NCBI RefSeq assembly: GCF_900182695.1
Contig: NZ_FXTK01000006.1
Location: 1-64,000, forward strand
From: Paracoccus laeviglucosivorans
Lineage (GTDB): Bacteria > Pseudomonadota > Alphaproteobacteria > Rhodobacterales > Rhodobacteraceae
DNA: 64,000 nt
Direction of reading: 5' to 3'
A program made the position numbers and the translations under genes. This document shows, one piece after another, positions 25,788 through 35,500 of this stretch. The notes beneath the pieces were generated by a model. It saw only the letters and a program-made list of their open reading frames with translations. It was not told where the DNA came from and searched no databases. Each line of letters opens with the position of its first letter. Position 1 is the first letter of the stretch.

Positions 25788-25988
25788 ATGCGTTTTTTGA
25801 TCTTGGGGATGCTGACAGGCGCCATATGCGCGCTGACCGTTCTGCTTTTAGGGGCAGGGTGGTTGGTCGCGTTTGCGACCTATAGCATTGCCGGAACGCT
25901 GGGTGTGCTGGCAAATGCGCTTTGGGCCGCCTATGCCCCCGAACGCACCCCTCAGGATGAGATTGCAAAGGCGCCGCAGGATCTTTGA
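25788..25988 (+). CDS. Small membrane protein, 66 residues
   Basis: Two hydrophobic segments (FLILGMLTGAICALTVLLLG and LVAFATYSIAGTLGVLANAL) followed by a short acidic tail. A purine-rich GGATCGGACCG precedes the ATG. It is divergent from the cellulose operon and followed by a strong hairpin. I do not recognise the family; a real but unassigned inner-membrane protein is likely. Confidence 0.55.
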   Translation: MRFLILGMLTGAICALTVLLLGAGWLVAFATYSIAGTLGVLANALWAAYAPERTPQDEIAKAPQDL

Positions 25989-26606
25989 TTCGTGCGCAGG
26001 CGGACCGGCCATGCGATGGCGATGCTCGCATGGCCGGCAACTGATCGGACGGGCTGTCAACCTTTGTCCTAATCACAAAAGCCCCAGCGGCGGATTGATG
26101 CGCGTGACCGGGGCAACATGGCAACAGTTTTCCCGCGCATAAACCGAAAACCCGGCTGCGTGTCAGGCAACCGAACCCGGTTCGACTGCGAAAGAGATCG
26201 CGCCAATCCGAACCTTGGAAGCGGCAGCGATGCCTGTGGCTGGTCTGTTTATTTTTCCCACGAACCGGACACTTAGGCGCGGCGCATGTCCGATGCAGGC
26301 CAGCCGCAACCTGCACGAGAATTCTGCCCCGCTGCGCATCAGTCAGCACGATTCCCAACGAAATCGCAGCCCGATGCGATCTGGTTCCATCACACCTAGC
26401 GATTAATACAGCCCCGCAAGGGAGATCGGCGGTTTACCGCCTAGAATAAAACTTGATATGCTTTCCCTACAGACAGCTCGCAATGCGCACATTTTCGCGC
26501 AGCGTGGACTGAAATTCGAACAATGTGCCGAAACTCGGCCCGCAGGCGACTTGTCGTTGTTTGTGGGAATGCGTGGCCGTGTTTCTGCACTAAAGGGACA
26601 GTGCAG
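25989..26606. other. Long intergenic region without a supported gene
   Basis: About 620 bases between the small membrane protein and the ABC gene. It contains a 12-bp-stem hairpin (26005-26037) and a second inverted repeat, GGCGGT-TT-ACCGCC (26428-26441), followed by AT-rich sequence suited to a promoter of the ABC/glycosidase cluster. No coding frame in it shows family features. Confidence 0.5.
26005..26037 (+). terminator. Strong hairpin after the small membrane protein gene
   Basis: CCGGCCATGCGA and TCGCATGGCCGG form a perfect 12-bp stem around a 9-base loop, 17 bases after the stop codon. There is no U-tract, so it may protect the 3' end or act as a protein site rather than as an intrinsic terminator. 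Confidence 0.45.
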
Positions 26607-28514
26607 TTGAAACGTCTGAGTGGGTTCTGGGGTCTTCTGTTCGCGTACTGGTCATCAGAACGCTGGCGGGAGGCATGGCTGCTGACCGTCGTCATTCTTG
26701 CGATGACGACGCTTCTCAGCAAGGCAAGCGTGTGGGTGGCATTGGCGAGCGCGGATTTCGTGGCCTCGCTGGCGAATTTCCACCATTCCGAGGATGGGAT
26801 TGATCCCGTTCATGTCGTGCTGCTGGCTGCAGGCGCCTATCTGGCGATCTTCGTGGGGCGTTCGACCGGGGTGGCGCTGCGCCATTACGTCTCCTCGACC
26901 CTGCACCGGCGTGCGCGCGGCTGGCTTGCGGGCAAATTCAACGACGCGATCCTGGCCGATGAACGCATCGCGCTGGACCTGATGAGCGACCGCTCGGCTG
27001 CTGGGGACGGATCGCGGATGCCCGATGCCATCGATCAGCGCATCGACGTGTGTTCGGCAAACCTTTACGGCGGTGTCATCGGGCTTTCGATGGGGATGTG
27101 GGGGGCCGTCGCCTCGACCTATTTCGTGTTTTCGGCCCTGTTGCAGCGCAGCCAGCCCGTGCCGTTTCTGGACCGCTGGGCCGCGCAGGTCGGCACGACG
27201 CTGGAAACTTCGGTCGGCGTCAGCCTGAACCTTGTGCCGGGGCAATACGGCTCGGCCCTGCTGAGCCTTTTGCTGATCCTGATCTATGTGCCCACGATCA
27301 CCTATGTCGCATGGCGGCTGGGACGCATCATCGAGCGGCTGACCATTCGCCGCCAGCGCCATGACGGTGCATGGCGCGGCGAATGGGGCAGCATGTTGAA
27401 CCGCGTCAGCCAGATGGCCTCGGCGCGGGGCGAACGCGCGCAAAGCCGCATCAACAGCCAGCTTTACGCCGATCTGGACCGCACATGGGGCAAACAGAAC
27501 TGGTTGGGCGCGGGCGTCATGCTGTTCACCACCGTCTACAGCTTCCTGTCGTCGCGCCTGCTGGCCTATCTGCCGGGTCTGCCGTCCTATATGGCGGGCA
27601 ACCTCAGCTTTCGGAATTTTGTCGCCAGCAGCGAACTGACGGCGGAACTGATCGGCGACGTGTCGTGGTTCATCAACGTCATGCCCGAAATTGCCGCGCT
27701 CAAGGCCAATGCCGCGCGCCTGACCGAACTTGCCGCCGCGATCGAGCGGGTCCGCGAACGCCAAGGCTTTTACGCCGAAACGGGCGTCAGCAAGTTTGAA
27801 CGCCTGCGCCGGGACAAGGGACCGCTGCTGGCGCTGGAAAATCTGCGCCTGCACCATCGTGGCCATGACACCCCGGCTTTCCTGACGGTTCCGAACCTGC
27901 AACTGCAACCCGGCAACCGGGTCTATCTGAACGGGCAGAACGGGTGTGGCAAAAGCAGCCTTCTCAAGGCTGTGGCGGGGCTTTGGCCCTATGGCGCGGG
28001 GCAGGTCGTCATGCGCGACGGGGCCAAGCTGTTCTTTGCCGGGCAGGAACCCGACGTGCCCGATCGCCTGACGCTCAAGGCGCTGGTGACCTATCCCGAC
28101 CATCCCGAACAGCACAGCGACATCGCCGCCGCCGCCGCTTTGTCGCGGGTGGGTCTGGGAAGCTTCGTCCATTGCCTTGAGGATGAGCTGTATCAGGGCA
28201 AGAACTGGCGCAACGTGCTGTCGGGCGGACAGAAACAGCGGTTGGTCCTTGCGCGGATCCTGCTGGCCAAGCCCGACGTTCTGCTGCTGGACGAAGCGAC
28301 GGCAGCGCTGGATGTCGATGCCATCGTGGACTTCCATCTGACGCTGTGCGACTGCTTGCCCCGGACTGCGGTGCTGGCGGTGCTGCATGGCGAAACGGCG
28401 CCCTATCATCCCGATGGAGCGCCCTTCTATTCGGCCATGCTGGACATCCGCGACGGTGTCGGACGGCTGCGCCCGGTCCCTACGGAGCTTATTGCCCGTC
28501 ACGCGGCAGAGTAA
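26607..28514 (+). CDS. ABC transporter, SbmA/BacA-type membrane domain fused to ATPase
   Basis: A protein of about 635 residues. The first 370 residues contain about six membrane helices of the SbmA/BacA-like (ABC_membrane_2) type, and the C-terminal domain is an ATPase with Walker A (GQNGCGKSS), signature LSGGQKQR and Walker B VLLLDEATAALD, all intact. Such proteins move peptides or lipid-like molecules across the inner membrane. TTG 26607 is preferred because AAAGGGA lies 7 bases upstream; GTG 26601 or ATG 26523 are alternatives. It is followed 18 bases later by a GH3 glycosidase gene, suggesting a linked role, but the substrate is unknown. Confidence 0.85.
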   Translation: MKRLSGFWGLLFAYWSSERWREAWLLTVVILAMTTLLSKASVWVALASADFVASLANFHHSEDGIDPVHVVLLAAGAYLAIFVGRSTGVALRHYVSSTLHRRARGWLAGKFNDAILADERIALDLMSDRSAAGDGSRMPDAIDQRIDVCSANLYGGVIGLSMGMWGAVASTYFVFSALLQRSQPVPFLDRWAAQVGTTLETSVGVSLNLVPGQYGSALLSLLLILIYVPTITYVAWRLGRIIERLTIRRQRHDGAWRGEWGSMLNRVSQMASARGERAQSRINSQLYADLDRTWGKQNWLGAGVMLFTTVYSFLSSRLLAYLPGLPSYMAGNLSFRNFVASSELTAELIGDVSWFINVMPEIAALKANAARLTELAAAIERVRERQGFYAETGVSKFERLRRDKGPLLALENLRLHHRGHDTPAFLTVPNLQLQPGNRVYLNGQNGCGKSSLLKAVAGLWPYGAGQVVMRDGAKLFFAGQEPDVPDRLTLKALVTYPDHPEQHSDIAAAAALSRVGLGSFVHCLEDELYQGKNWRNVLSGGQKQRLVLARILLAKPDVLLLDEATAALDVDAIVDFHLTLCDCLPRTAVLAVLHGETAPYHPDGAPFYSAMLDIRDGVGRLRPVPTELIARHAAE

Positions 28515-28532
28515 GACGCAAGGGGAAGGCGC

Positions 28533-30770
28533 ATGGAGATGCACGATGCCGTCGAACGCCTGATGGCGGCGATGACACTGGACGAAATGATCGGTCAGCT
28601 GAACCTGTTGCCTGCGGGCGAAGGGCTGGTGACGGGCGCGCAGCAACCCACCTCGTTGTCGCAGCGGCTGGATGCGGGGCAGGTCGGCGCGATCTTTGGC
28701 ACAAAGTCGTTGGCGACGGCGCGCGCCATGCAGGAACGCGCACTGGCCGGTTCACGCCTTGGCATCCCGCTGTTCTTTGCCGAGGACGTGATCCACGGCC
28801 ACCGCACCGTCTTTCCGCTGAACATCGCTTTGGCCTGCAGCTGGGACATGGATCTGATCCATGACACCGCCGCCTTTGCCGGGGCCGAGGCAGCCTCCGA
28901 AGGGTTGCATCAGGTCTATGCCCCCATGATCGACGTCAACCGCGATGCCCGCTGGGGCCGTGTTGCCGAAGGTCCGGGCGAAGACCCGTTGCTGGCCTCG
29001 CGCATTGCCGCTGCGGCGACGCGGGGCTTTCAGGGCAGCGTACTTGGCGCATCCGGCCATGTCGCGGCCTGCCTGAAGCATTTCGTGGCTTACGGCGCGC
29101 CGCAAAGCGGGCGCGACTATGACAACGTGACGCTGGCACCCGAGGATTTGCTGGAAAGTTATCTGCCGCCCTTTGCCGCAGGTCTGCAAGCGGGAGCGGC
29201 CAGCGTCATGGTGTCGTTCAACGCGGTCAACAAGCTGCCCATGCACGCGAACGGCCCGCTGATCCAGGGCTGGCTGCGGGGCGGGCAGGGTTTCGATGGG
29301 CTGGTCGTGTCGGATTACACCGGCGTCAAGGAACTGATCGCGCACGGCCTTGGTGCGCCTGCGATGATCGTGGCCCGCGCTTTGCACGCAGGCGTCGATA
29401 TGGACATGGTGGGCGAGGATTATCTGCGCGAACTGCCCGCCCTTGGCCGCGACGGGCTGGATGCGCCGGATGCGGGGCTGACGCTTTCCGCAGGCGAGAT
29501 CGTCGAACTGATCCGAACCTCGTGCCGTCGCGTCCTGACCTTCAAGGCCCGTCTGGGCCTTCTGGACGATCCGTTCCGGGGCATGGCAGGCAGCGCGCCC
29601 GACCGCGCCGCTGGCCGAAAGCTGGCGCGCAAGGCCGCCGCCGCCTCAGCGGTGCTGCTGCAAAATGATGGGCTACTGCCCTTGGCCCGCGATACCAAAC
29701 TTGCGCTGATCGGTCCCTTTGCGGCGGATCGCGCGAATATGCTGGGGACATGGGCCGTGTCGGGCCGGGCCGAGGATGTCGTGCCGCTGGACCGCGCCAT
29801 TGCCGCGCTGACCGGGGTTGAACCGCAAGTGGTCTGGGGCGCCAACATCGTTGACGAACCATGGCTGGAAACCCGCCTGAATGTCCATGGCGTGACCGTC
29901 ACCCGCGACCCCCGCCCCGAGGCAGAGCTGCTGGCCGAAGCCGTCGCCGCAGCCCATGCCGCCGATGTGGTGATCGTCGCGGTGGGCGAGGCCAAGGAAC
30001 ATGCGGGCGAATCCTCCTCGCGCCTGTCGCCCGACCTGCCCGCGCCGCAGCGCCGCCTGATCGCCGCGCTGGCGGAAACCGGCAAGCCGATGCTGGTCGT
30101 CGTCTTTGCCGGTCGCCCCATCGCCCTAGGTCAGGTGCCCGCTCAGGCCAATGCGCTGCTTTATGCGTGGCATGGCGGCGTGGCCGGTCCCGAAGGCGTG
30201 GCCGATCTGATCTTTGGCGCGGCCCAGCCCAGCGGGCGGTTGGCCATGTCGCTGCCCGCCCATCCGGGCGAGGTGCCGTTAAGCTATGCGTGCGAGCCGA
30301 CGGGGCGCCCGCATCCCGGTCGCTTCGCGAAGTTCCTGACCGGCTGGCTGGACATGCCCGATGACGCGCCGCAGTTCCCCTTTGGCTTCGGGCTGGGCTT
30401 TGGCGGGGTAAGCTATGGCGCGCCCTGCCTGTCGCAGACCGCCGCTCAGGCGGATGAGGTGATCGAGCTGCGCGTGACGCTGACGAACCCCGGCCCCCAT
30501 CCCGCGACCGAAACGGTGCAGCTTTACGCCAGCGACCCGGTGGCCCGCGTCACCCGGCCCGGCCGCAAGCTGATCGACTTTGCACAGGTCGATCTTGCCG
30601 CAGGCGAAAGCCGCGATGTGGCGTTCCAGATCACCGCAGACCAGTTCCGCTATCCGCTTGCCCCCTCGATCGAGGCTGCCGAGTGGGTCCGCGATCCCGG
30701 CCTGATCCGCCTGCATATCGGCCCGAACAGCCGCGACACCCAGATGACGGAGCTGACATGGCTGTCCTGA
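28533..30770 (+). CDS. Beta-glucosidase, glycoside hydrolase family 3
   Basis: A 745-residue GH3 enzyme that removes terminal beta-linked glucose. The (beta/alpha)8 domain includes FFAEDVIHGHRTVFPLNIAL and CLKHFVAYGAPQSGRDY, and the nucleophile Asp in LVVSDYTGV; the alpha/beta sandwich and C-terminal fibronectin-III-like domain (LRVTLTNPGPHPATETVQLY) follow. BglX relatives are periplasmic, but no signal peptide is present, so this form should be cytoplasmic. It overlaps the next glucanase gene by 13 bases, implying joint action on an imported glucan. Confidence 0.92.
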   Translation: MEMHDAVERLMAAMTLDEMIGQLNLLPAGEGLVTGAQQPTSLSQRLDAGQVGAIFGTKSLATARAMQERALAGSRLGIPLFFAEDVIHGHRTVFPLNIALACSWDMDLIHDTAAFAGAEAASEGLHQVYAPMIDVNRDARWGRVAEGPGEDPLLASRIAAAATRGFQGSVLGASGHVAACLKHFVAYGAPQSGRDYDNVTLAPEDLLESYLPPFAAGLQAGAASVMVSFNAVNKLPMHANGPLIQGWLRGGQGFDGLVVSDYTGVKELIAHGLGAPAMIVARALHAGVDMDMVGEDYLRELPALGRDGLDAPDAGLTLSAGEIVELIRTSCRRVLTFKARLGLLDDPFRGMAGSAPDRAAGRKLARKAAAASAVLLQNDGLLPLARDTKLALIGPFAADRANMLGTWAVSGRAEDVVPLDRAIAALTGVEPQVVWGANIVDEPWLETRLNVHGVTVTRDPRPEAELLAEAVAAAHAADVVIVAVGEAKEHAGESSSRLSPDLPAPQRRLIAALAETGKPMLVVVFAGRPIALGQVPAQANALLYAWHGGVAGPEGVADLIFGAAQPSGRLAMSLPAHPGEVPLSYACEPTGRPHPGRFAKFLTGWLDMPDDAPQFPFGFGLGFGGVSYGAPCLSQTAAQADEVIELRVTLTNPGPHPATETVQLYASDPVARVTRPGRKLIDFAQVDLAAGESRDVAFQITADQFRYPLAPSIEAAEWVRDPGLIRLHIGPNSRDTQMTELTWLS

Positions 30771-32008
30771 AAGGTCTTGACGATGCCGCGCTGTGCGACC
30801 GCGTGGCACAGGCGACGGCGCTGTATTTTCTGGATTGGAGCCACCCGGTCAGCGGCATGGCCCGTGAACGCAGCGGCGGATCGTTCGGCTATGACATCAA
30901 CGAAACCGTCTGCACGGGCGGCACGGGCTTTGGGCTGCTGGCGCAGATCGTCGCGGCGGAACGCGGCTGGCGACCCAGGCACGAAATCCTTGATCGCGTC
31001 GAACGCATCGTGGGCTTTCTGGAAAGCGCCGATCGCTTCGACGGGGTTTTCCCGCATTTCCTGAACGGCACGACCGGGCGCGTCCTGCCCTTTATGGCGG
31101 GCGATGACGGCGGCGATTTGGTCGAGACGGCGTTTCTGATGCTGGGCCTGCTAGGCGCTTCAAGTTACTTCAAGGAAGATTGGCTAACGGACCGTATTCA
31201 GGCGATTTTCGACGCTGTGAATTGGGCCGCGCATCGGCGCGAAGACGGCGCGGTCATGTGGCATCGCCATCCCGACCGTCCTTGGGCTGCGAACGCCCTG
31301 CCGATCCGCGGCTGGAATGAGGCGTTTCCCGTATTCGTCCTTGCCGCAGGATCGCGGACCCATCCGATCCCGGCTGACAGCTATCATGACAGCTGGGTGC
31401 AAACCCCGACCTTTCTGAACGGGCGCAGCTATGGAGAAACCGTGCTGCCTTTGGGACCGGATTGGGGCGGGCCGCTTTTCATGTCGCAATACCCGTTCCT
31501 TGGCATTGACCCGCGCGGGCTGCGTGATGCCTATGCCGATTATGGCAGGCATGTCCGCGCACATGCGCTGGTCAACCGCCTGCATTGCCTGCGCAATCCA
31601 CAGGGCTGGAAGGGATATGGCGAAGATTGCTGGGGGCTGACCGCCAGTGACGATCCATCGGGCTATGTCGCGCATTCGCCGACCGATGACACGGGCACGA
31701 TCACACCCACTGCCGCGCTGGGCTCATTCGCCTTTGTCCCGTCCGAAGCGATGCCCGTGCTGCGCCACCTGCACGACGATCTGGGCGACAGGATCTGGGG
31801 CGAGGCGGGCTTTGTCGATGCCTTTTGCCCGGCGCAGGACTGGGTGGCGGAAAGCCGCCTTGCCATAGATCAGGCACCCATCGTCATCGGGCTGGAAAAC
31901 CACCGTTCGGGCTTGCTTTGGCGGCTGGTGTCAGCGCGCCCCGAGGTGCAGCGCGGTTTGCAGGCGCTGGATTTCAGCGCGCCTTACCTGCCACCCGCCA
32001 TTGCCTGA
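30758..32008 (+). CDS. Glycoamylase-domain (PF10091) glucanase, GH144-like
   Basis: A 416-residue protein with the PF10091 fold: LYFLDWSHPVSGMARERSGG at the N-terminus, GTGFGLLAQIVAAERGW, GRVLPFM, the WGLTASDDPSGY segment and SPTDDTGTITPTAALGSFAF. Characterised members of this group (GH144) are endo-beta-1,2-glucanases or sophorose-releasing enzymes. No signal peptide, so cytoplasmic. ATG 30758 follows ACGGAGCT and lies within the end of the GH3 gene. With GH3 it could degrade beta-1,2-glucan to glucose; the exact linkage is inference. Confidence 0.8.
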   Translation: MAVLKGLDDAALCDRVAQATALYFLDWSHPVSGMARERSGGSFGYDINETVCTGGTGFGLLAQIVAAERGWRPRHEILDRVERIVGFLESADRFDGVFPHFLNGTTGRVLPFMAGDDGGDLVETAFLMLGLLGASSYFKEDWLTDRIQAIFDAVNWAAHRREDGAVMWHRHPDRPWAANALPIRGWNEAFPVFVLAAGSRTHPIPADSYHDSWVQTPTFLNGRSYGETVLPLGPDWGGPLFMSQYPFLGIDPRGLRDAYADYGRHVRAHALVNRLHCLRNPQGWKGYGEDCWGLTASDDPSGYVAHSPTDDTGTITPTAALGSFAFVPSEAMPVLRHLHDDLGDRIWGEAGFVDAFCPAQDWVAESRLAIDQAPIVIGLENHRSGLLWRLVSARPEVQRGLQALDFSAPYLPPAIA

Positions 32009-33249
32009 AGCGCGTGGTCGCGGGCGGCGACCGCCTCAAGAAAGGCCGCTGCCGACCATGTAAGATCAAGGCATGAGGTCGGCGCGCCCGTGCTGCGATC
32101 AAACTGTTCGGGCAGGGGGCCGGGGGGCGGGGACACGGACTGGATCAGCCGCAACCCCGCCTCGGCCCGTTCAAAGGCCACGCGGTCGCCGGTCTGGGCT
32201 GCGATGCGGTAATGCAGTTCGGCGAAGCCCAGCGTGGTCGGAAACCACGGATTGCCGCCGAAATATTCATCCTCGGCCCAGCGGCCCACAGCAGGGACCG
32301 GCCTTTCGCGGTTGATCGGGTAAAGCGCGGCAAACCGCGCCTCAAGTGCTGCGACTGTCGCCAGATTGCGCGGCGCGGTCAGGGCAAAGGGGCCGCTGCT
32401 GCGATTGGCGTGCAGGATCGCCAGGCATGTCGCGGCGTCCAGCCGCCCATCGGGCGCTTCGACGCTTTCGCGCCAGCCGCCTGTGGTTTCATCCTCGGCC
32501 TGCTGCATCAGCGCGGCTGCGCGTTCGGCGGCAGGATTGCCCGCGCGGTCCAGCGCGTCCCATTGCACCAGCAGCGTAAAGGTCGTGCGGCGCAGCGGCA
32601 CCTCCTCCCACGGGCCGATCGAGGGGCGACCGACGACGCGCGCCGTATGCGCCAGATCGCGGGCAATCAACGTCTGCGCCTGCGGGCTGTCCAGTTCGGG
32701 CAATTTGCGAAGCACGGCCATTACGGCCGATGCACGCAGGGCCGGGCCGTCATCCTGCGGTCTGCTCCACCGTTCCAGATCGGGCGCGCCGTCGGCGGCA
32801 AAGCGCGGCTCCTCAAGCCATGCATCGCCGCCCAGTGCTGCCAGTTCCGCATCTGGGCGCAGGAATTTCGCGTGATCGGGCTGCGTCGTGCCGTGAAGCG
32901 GGTTGACCGACGGTCCCGCGCGTTCCGGGTCCGAGATGTGCAGCGAAAACGCCACGAAATCCGCAAAGAACTGCTGCCAGAACCCCTGCGCCGATGGGTC
33001 GGCCTTGATCGCCAGCGGCAGCGCACGCAGCACGATGGCGGAATCGCGGATCCAGTGATGGAAATAATCCGGCTCGGGGTTCCAACTGGCGATGCGCGGA
33101 GAGGCGAGGATCGAGCCGGGAGCGGGCACGACCGTCCATCCAAAACCCTGCCGATGCCGCGTCAGATGCGTGGCCGAACAGGCATTGCGCATGGCGCGGG
33201 CCGAGGCCAGCCGCTGGTATTCGATCCATACGGGATCCGGGCCGAACAT
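31984..33249 (-). CDS. Glucoamylase-type glycoside hydrolase, family 15
   Basis: A 421-residue GH15 (alpha/alpha)6-barrel enzyme releasing glucose from alpha-glucan ends. Recognisable motifs are EPDYFHHWIRDSAIVLRAL, SRPQDDGPALRASAVMAVL, the general acid region GPWEEV and the general base region PGPLPEQFDRSTGAPTSCLD with DLTWSAAAFL. It lacks a signal peptide and the starch-binding domain of secreted glucoamylases. It converges with, and overlaps by 25 bases, the GH144-like gene on the other strand. It could act on glycogen or maltodextrin inside the cell. Confidence 0.87.
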   Translation of the reverse strand: MFGPDPVWIEYQRLASARAMRNACSATHLTRHRQGFGWTVVPAPGSILASPRIASWNPEPDYFHHWIRDSAIVLRALPLAIKADPSAQGFWQQFFADFVAFSLHISDPERAGPSVNPLHGTTQPDHAKFLRPDAELAALGGDAWLEEPRFAADGAPDLERWSRPQDDGPALRASAVMAVLRKLPELDSPQAQTLIARDLAHTARVVGRPSIGPWEEVPLRRTTFTLLVQWDALDRAGNPAAERAAALMQQAEDETTGGWRESVEAPDGRLDAATCLAILHANRSSGPFALTAPRNLATVAALEARFAALYPINRERPVPAVGRWAEDEYFGGNPWFPTTLGFAELHYRIAAQTGDRVAFERAEAGLRLIQSVSPPPGPLPEQFDRSTGAPTSCLDLTWSAAAFLEAVAARDHALQAMAGGR

Positions 33250-33250
33250 G

Positions 33251-33985
33251 CTAAGCCCCCAACGCCGTCAGGGCCGCATTCAGCATCCCGGCGCAGGGCG
33301 CGCCAGCGGGGCAGTGATGCTCTCCGGGCAAGGCGCCGAAAAAGCGGCCGTTCTGCGCGGCCATGAAATAGGCGCGGGCATCTTTCAGCGGGATCAGCCC
33401 GTCTTCGCTGCCGGTGACCACGGCCAGCGGCGCGGCGATGAGGTTCAGCGCGGGTTCGGCATCCGCCGTCTGCATTTCCGCGAAATATGCGGGGGATTCA
33501 CGGCGCACCTCGTCGATGGCGGCTGGGCCCATCGCTTCGCGGGCGCGTTTCAGCACCTGACCCGACATGGGCGGCGACATGGCAAGCACGTGATGCGTAT
33601 CGTCCGAGGCCGCGGCCAGATGCGCCACGGCAAAGCCCCCAAGGCTGTGGCCCGCAAGCGCGCGTGGCGTGTCGGGCCATTGCTGCGCCACCCAATCCCA
33701 TACGCCCGTCGCGGCACGGACATGGCCGGTAAATGTCAGCTGGTCCGGCGGGCCGGAATCGGGCAGGGCAGCGGAATGGGGCAGTTCTGGCGCAGCCACC
33801 CGCCAGCCGCGCGCCAGATAGGCAAGCGCAATCTCGGCGATCTGGGGTTGGGCGGGGGCGCCGTTGCGGCCATGAACCAGCAGGACCGTTCCGCGTGGCG
33901 TCCCCTGCGGGGTGGCCACGATCACGGGAACCGACGCGGCCATGCGCTGCGCCGCGTCGGTCCATAACTTCGGCAATCCGGTCAT
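33251..33985 (-). CDS. Alpha/beta hydrolase
   Basis: A 244-residue hydrolase with the nucleophile elbow GHSLGG (ALAGHSLGGFAVAHLA), the acid in VTGSEDGLIPL and a C-terminal His in GEHHCPAG, which complete the triad. An oxyanion-hole HGRNG motif follows strand 3 (VLLVHGRNGAP). The substrate cannot be told; esterase or lipase-like activity is likely. It ends one base before the GH15 start, on the same strand, so the pair is probably co-transcribed. ATG 33985 is preferred over 34051. Confidence 0.8.
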   Translation of the reverse strand: MTGLPKLWTDAAQRMAASVPVIVATPQGTPRGTVLLVHGRNGAPAQPQIAEIALAYLARGWRVAAPELPHSAALPDSGPPDQLTFTGHVRAATGVWDWVAQQWPDTPRALAGHSLGGFAVAHLAAASDDTHHVLAMSPPMSGQVLKRAREAMGPAAIDEVRRESPAYFAEMQTADAEPALNLIAAPLAVVTGSEDGLIPLKDARAYFMAAQNGRFFGALPGEHHCPAGAPCAGMLNAALTALGA

Positions 33986-34093
33986 CGCGCCTGCTCCCCA
34001 TCCCGCAATTATGGGACCAATAGGCGCAGGTTTCGGCGGGCTGTAAACCATCGCCCGCCGTCAAAATTGCAAAAACTTTAACCTTCTACCGTT

Positions 34094-35269
34094 CTAGATG
34101 AGATCGAAGACATTGCTGAGCAGAATCGTGTCGCTGCCAATGGTCAGCAGCGTGCCGTGCGCGTTCTCGGTCGCGGTGTAATGCCGTCCGCCAAGGTCCA
34201 GAACGTCGATGCGGGTATCAAAGCCCAGAACCGTGTCATGGCCATCGCCCGCGCGGAAGATCAGCGTGTCGCGGTCGCCGTCGCCCGGTGCGCGCATGTT
34301 GAAGAAATCGCCATTGGCCGAAATCAGGTCATCGCCGCGACCGCCGTTGATCGTGTCGCGCCCTTCGCCGCCTTCCAGCGTGTCGTTCCCGCGCGAGCCA
34401 AGCACAACGTCATCGCCCCACCGCGCATTGGCCTGAAAGCCTGCGCCACCGCGTCCGATGACGGCGCCAGAGCCATCAATCGTATCGCGGCCTTCATGGG
34501 TCCAAAGCTGTTCCATGCCGTAATATTGCAGCGTGGAACGCGCCCCGCCGAAATCGGTCTGCGAAGTTCCGGCGAAAGACCCGCCCTCGGCAACCCAGTT
34601 GATCTTGACCGCGACGCCGGGCGAATTTTCATAGCCGCCCTTGATCCAGACGTTCATCAGGTCCTGACCCGCGCCGCCATAGATCGTGTCATTGCCAACG
34701 ACTTCGTCGAAATTGCCCTGACCCCAGCGGATATTGTCGCTGCCGTCGCCGCCATAGATCAGATCGTCGCCGGTGCTGGACTGGATGAAGTCGTGCCCGT
34801 CACCCGCGCGGATCGTGTCATTGCCCGAGCCGCCGTCGATGAAATCGTCAAAGGCCGTGCCGATGATGACGTCATTTCCGTCACCTGCATAGACGGTCAG
34901 TCCATGGGTCGGGGTGCCGTCATGGGCGGGGGCCAGATGGGCGCGCGCGCCATTGATCGTATCGTCGCCCGAGCCGAGGTGCAGGCGTTCGACTCCGGTG
35001 AATTTCAGGACATTCGCGCCCTGCCGAGCAATGCCGTCCTCGGTCGTGTCGAAACGCAGGTTGACGCCGATCTTGCTTTCGATGAACAGCCGGTCGCCGC
35101 CGGTGCGGTCCATATAGGGGTTGGCATCATAGCGTTCGTTCGTGTCGCCACCATGGAAGGTCACCGAGCCGATGGCAGGGTTCCAATAGAATTCGTCGTC
35201 TCCGCCGCCAGCATGGATGGTCTGTCTGGCTTCGGTGGCGCGCAGGACGTCGTTGTTGTGGGTCGGCAT
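34094..35269 (-). CDS. RTX calcium-binding protein
   Basis: A 391-residue protein with separated clusters of nonapeptide repeats (GSGDDTINGARAHL; DGNDVIIGTAFDDFIDGGSG; GRGGAGFQAN...GNDTLEGGEGRDTINGGRGD) rather than one continuous block. The C-terminus (GTLLTIGSDTILLSNVFDLI) is a typical type I secretion signal region. No enzymatic domain is visible; the interspersed segments may be beta-helical. ATG 35269 follows ACGGAG. It is unlinked to an exporter gene here. Confidence 0.87.
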   Translation of the reverse strand: MPTHNNDVLRATEARQTIHAGGGDDEFYWNPAIGSVTFHGGDTNERYDANPYMDRTGGDRLFIESKIGVNLRFDTTEDGIARQGANVLKFTGVERLHLGSGDDTINGARAHLAPAHDGTPTHGLTVYAGDGNDVIIGTAFDDFIDGGSGNDTIRAGDGHDFIQSSTGDDLIYGGDGSDNIRWGQGNFDEVVGNDTIYGGAGQDLMNVWIKGGYENSPGVAVKINWVAEGGSFAGTSQTDFGGARSTLQYYGMEQLWTHEGRDTIDGSGAVIGRGGAGFQANARWGDDVVLGSRGNDTLEGGEGRDTINGGRGDDLISANGDFFNMRAPGDGDRDTLIFRAGDGHDTVLGFDTRIDVLDLGGRHYTATENAHGTLLTIGSDTILLSNVFDLI

Positions 35270-35500
35270 GTAAGCTCCGTTCCGGCAAAAAGGCTTTACG
35301 CGCCAAGGCCCAGGCGCGGGGTCGGTCGCAGTCATACTTACAACCTAAGATTGCACAGTAATGACAAATCAACCAAAAGGCGAGCGTTAACTATTTGTTC
35401 GATGCCCGGATCGCGCCGCACCTGCTTGCGCTAACGGCCGGGTTTCGCGCCTGACTGCATCTGCGCTAAAATGCGGCAGACCAGTTGCGAAAGGCGGGCC

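Noticed and set aside
26655-28646. 663-codon minus-strand frame opposite the ABC gene
   Set aside because: The plus strand encodes a clear ABC protein with all motifs; the opposite frame exists only because of the high third-position GC.
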